Part shown: one piece after another, positions 62,001 through 64,000 of the stretch
Numbering within the stretch: the first letter of the stretch is position 1
Layout: each line of letters begins with the position of its first letter
Assembly (NCBI GenBank): GCA_013433145.1
Contig: CM024170.1
Coordinates: forward strand, 7,300,366-7,364,365
Direction: 5' to 3'
Length of the DNA: 64,000 nt
DNA from: Ascaris suum
Taxonomy: Eukaryota > Nematoda > Chromadorea > Rhabditida > Ascarididae
Program-made: the position numbers and the translations under genes
The notes under the pieces: generated by a model
What the model was told of the DNA's origin: nothing
The model's database searches: none
The model's input: only the letters and a program-made list of their open reading frames with translations

Positions 62001-62288
62001 CCTACTGACTGTGGCGAGTATTGATGTACTTCTGATACCAACATTGGGGATCGTCTATGCGGCTTATGAGCACACCTCATCCGCAAATCAAAAGCGTTGC
62101 TTGTTCCATTCGATTGCCTCGCTGCTCTCAGTTCTCTTCTCAGCTACGGCTGTGTTCCTTTCTGTTCCATGTCTCTTCTTTACGGCAAGAAATCTTCGTC
62201 AGTGGTAAGCAACAATTATTACAGCACTCTGGATTGCAGACGAGTAATTCCTCACAGGTATTTGGCTTTAGGTGCTTCCTTCCTTTAG
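59067..62288 (+). CDS. Multi-exon four-transmembrane protein of unknown family
   Basis: Exons 59067-59097 (two in-frame ATGs; MMSPVVSNSL), 59369-59607, 60886-60998 and 61977-62204 join with matching phases (1, 0, 2). Sites are G|GTAAGA, AGACAG, GAG|GTTCGT, ATTTCAG, AACAG|GTGAGA, CTTGCAG and TG|GTAAGC. A 53-base intron then leads to 62258-62288, adding WYLALGASFL and TAG; an alternative acceptor at 62271 would give a longer tail. Hydrophobic helices are YAFCLFACFLQVTVAIALLA, ILYIISSSLSIIFWLNGIFA, IFLLTVASIDVLLIPTLGIV and a last one around SLLSVLFSATAVFLSVPCLF. With a hydrophilic Ser/Arg-rich N-terminus and about 213 residues, the layout resembles small four-TM families, but no signature is visible. 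TM helices, phases and splice sites support it; the family is unknown. Confidence 0.7.
59824..60126 (+). CDS. Candidate ORF nested in intron 2 of the four-TM gene
   Basis: 100 codons from ATG to TGA with a marked excess of G at first codon positions. It begins MNDSGRLASRATGGSADPSE, contains LTYEGKGKGWGGENASFYS and is hydrophilic throughout. A weak donor near its end (GCG|GTTACG) could join in phase to 60491-60594. It has no recognisable domain and lies on the same strand as the surrounding gene, so it might be an alternative exon. Confidence 0.35.
   Translation: MNDSGRLASRATGGSADPSEKPLAHSPYDRKISLQARSAGLTYEGKGKGWGGENASFYSEGLWTATSQRQARRQEHLRSKDSGESPHYAVTSTAQNCGYE
60491..60594 (+). CDS. Candidate terminal exon with short coiled coil
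   Basis: After an AG (GTAGACAG) the plus strand reads RQSEELKKAVDDLENRMSMP and then IAVLLVSLFKAEM to TAA. The heptad-like Leu/Val spacing suggests a short coiled coil ahead of a hydrophobic end. It would join the nested ORF at 59824 in phase. The acceptor lacks a strong pyrimidine tract next to it. Confidence 0.3.
61480..61741 (+). other. Cysteine-rich open stretch in intron 3 of the four-TM gene
   Basis: Two frames are open. One reads ENCFFKRAIFVELHDSCSGS to a stop at 61671. The other, after TCATTTTAG, reads FCRTTRQLFWFDPPFLRPQQ and ASCRYCCADEMTCPVSC to a TAT|GTAAGT donor (about 61740). Neither fits the phase of the surrounding exons. It may be an exon of another transcript or chance. Confidence 0.25.
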
Positions 62289-62577
62289 ATCACTCCCTAC
62301 CGAAGACGGGCTTGGTGCATTACGAGATGGTCCCAGAAGACAAAACTTTTTTCCTTCGCTGTCATCCTCCGCCTCTCCTTTGCAGTTTTCGGCCACGATT
62401 TTTCGCTGACCTCTTCTCCTCTATTCTATCGAATTTTGTGAAAGTGCATCACCTCACCCAATCTTTTGCTCTCTTACATTTCAAAGTTGAAGTAGTGTCA
62501 GTAATCAAAAAAATAAGTGAAGACTGTGGAGAATGTTTCATCACCTCACCTAACGAATAAACAAAAAGAGTAAGACT

Positions 62578-62784
62578 GTGGAGAATAATGGCGTATATTT
62601 GAGGAGTGCTGTGAACAACGCTGTTTCGTTTCATCTTTTCGGGCTGAGGGAGCTTATCATAAGTTCTTACTCGCTCGTTGTGTCGGTGATTGGTTTCACG
62701 ATAACGCTGAGCACATCGAGAAGACTCCGATTTGGCGTCGTCATTTTATACAGGTCCCCACTTCAACATTATCCACTACGGTAA
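62578..62784 (+). other. Hydrophobic open frame, possible exon
   Basis: The frame contains LRELIISSYSLVVSVIGFTI and TLSTSRRLRFGVVILYR, then TAC|AG|GTCCCC and a stop at 62784. It resembles the transmembrane-plus-RRLR arrangement of exon 2 of the neighbouring four-TM gene, but no acceptor could be placed. Confidence 0.25.
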
Positions 62785-63670
62785 CTAAGAAAATGCAGAC
62801 AGTCTGTACACCTATAATGACAAATTTCGACTTCAACCTTAGCTGTCGAATGGAAGTGTCATCCATTATAATACGCTTTTCCAGGGATAGGATGGTATCG
62901 TTATTTACTTCCTTAGGTTGTAGGGAAAAGGGAAAGACAAACAAGAGCAGTTTATTTCATCTTAGACCAAAAACTGCATCCTTTTAAAAGTCAAGTTTTT
63001 TAAGCAATTTTTCGTGGATTCGAAGGCTTAACTATAACAAGAAATTAACAGTTATAGAGGAGATTCTTTGGAAAATGACACTTGTCGTCTTAAGTATTGT
63101 TATCCAGTACAATAACTGTGTAATGGAGTCCGTACTTTGTGCCTAAAAATTGAAGTTAAAAACGAACTTCACACCCCGCGAGCTGCATTTCAAGGACGCG
63201 AATTTTGCTTTTCTGAATGTCTTAAATGTTATCAACACATATGAGCGAATTTTTAATAATATGCTGTATCTTCTTAAATTTAAAAGGTAAACGTTTGTGT
63301 CCCATTACTTTCCACAGATAGGGGGTAACTTGCGCTGAAGGACAGCATGATGGCACACCATAGAAATATTCAGTAACACCGCAACAGGTGTAGTTTGCAT
63401 TCACGGACCATGTTTGTTCCTACTGGAGAATTCCACGCATAGTGTTTAGTTTGCTCTTTGTTCCTGTGTGCGTAGATTCTCTGCATTGCTTAACCGTGGC
63501 GCAATGTATCACTTCTATGGGCGTAATTCCATGCTTAAATAGAGAATGTACTGGCACAAAAAATCGTTAATATTTTCTCTCAAAAAGGGATAGAATTCAA
63601 AATTGTGCATGGATTCATGTAATGAGAGGATGTTAGATAATGAATCTTAGAGCAACAAAAAAGATCGCTT

Positions 63671-63895
63671 TCAACTGAATGGAATTTCCATCGTTGCGAA
63701 ATAACCGTACAATGAAAATTGATCAGTCGTGCACAGAAGTCTGCAGACATTTGAATATGCACACATTGCAGCGTATGTCTGTTGGTTGTTCTCACATATG
63801 TTGTGAACGGTGAGCGCATTTTCTCGATCGTAGAGAACCTCAGAGCTTTGGAAGCAATACATCTCGACGGCACTCTCATTCCGGTCACCCCTCTT
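63671..63895 (-). CDS. Candidate exon at the right edge, minus strand
   Basis: After the acceptor GCACTCACAG the minus strand is open for 74 codons to a stop: KRGDRNESAVEMYCFQSSEV, then LYDRENALTVHNICENNQQT and four further cysteines. A donor (ATAT|GTGAGA) after LTVHNI could end it early. Immediately upstream, to the window edge, another frame reads FQTREEDRHSLSGHTVCWLQ and DYPGF; only about 30 bases separate the two, too few for a normal intron. So either a frameshift or an unrecognised junction separates them. Family unknown. Confidence 0.4.
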   Translation of the reverse strand, partial: KRGDRNESAVEMYCFQSSEVLYDRENALTVHNICENNQQTYAAMCAYSNVCRLLCTTDQFSLYGYFATMEIPFS

Positions 63896-64000
63896 CTGTG
63901 AGTGCCCTCTTCATTTGTGCTTGACGAAGCCAGGGTAATCTTGAAGCCAACAAACCGTGTGGCCGCTGAGGCTATGGCGGTCCTCTTCTCTTGTCTGGAA

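Overview
This window is eukaryotic nuclear DNA. It is AT-rich, most of the sequence is non-coding, and the recognisable genes are split into short exons with GT donors and pyrimidine-rich TTTCAG-type acceptors. Long dinucleotide and hexanucleotide microsatellites are present. The short introns, the TTTCAG acceptors and AG acceptors lying immediately before several start codons (as in trans-spliced mRNAs) suggest a nematode. A clade V / strongylid-like worm is my guess; the sequence does not prove it. Most long open frames are chance openings, so genes were built exon by exon from splice sites, phase and protein motifs.

Layout. 1-2,010 (+): 3' end of a long-chain acyl-CoA synthetase. 2,916-8,253 (-): a PP1 glycogen-targeting subunit (RVxF motif plus CBM21 domain). 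9,553-10,731 (-): a two-exon gene for an 89-residue secreted protein. 10,732-26,000: mostly non-coding, with unproven exon candidates on both strands and a 165-bp TA array. 26,050-28,355 (-): a decayed, internally deleted Ty3/gypsy-type LTR retrotransposon. 30,775-34,919 (-): several coding-like exons of one or more unidentified genes, with a second TA array. 35,909-36,673: a TTCATA satellite of about 765 bp. 40,260-40,471 (-): a membrane-protein exon. 47,520-48,170: AT-rich low-complexity DNA and a 140-bp tandem duplication. 48,192-49,476 (-): possible small genes. 49,660-53,037 (-): a complete-looking STAR/KH RNA-binding protein gene. 53,910-55,497 (+): coding-like exons including a four-exon, 115-residue unknown protein, with antisense exon candidates inside its largest intron. 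57,761-57,928 (+): a short coding-like ORF. 59,067-62,288 (+): a multi-exon four-transmembrane protein with a possible nested gene in its second intron. The right edge has a minus-strand cysteine-containing ORF.

The neighbours show no shared pathway, apart from the loose link that acyl-CoA synthesis and glycogen control are both energy metabolism. I saw no convincing RNA gene, CRISPR array or bacterial-type operon. The best candidates for new biology are the unassigned small proteins (9,553-10,731; 53,910-55,497; 59,067-62,288) and the dense sense/antisense overlap near 54-55 kb.
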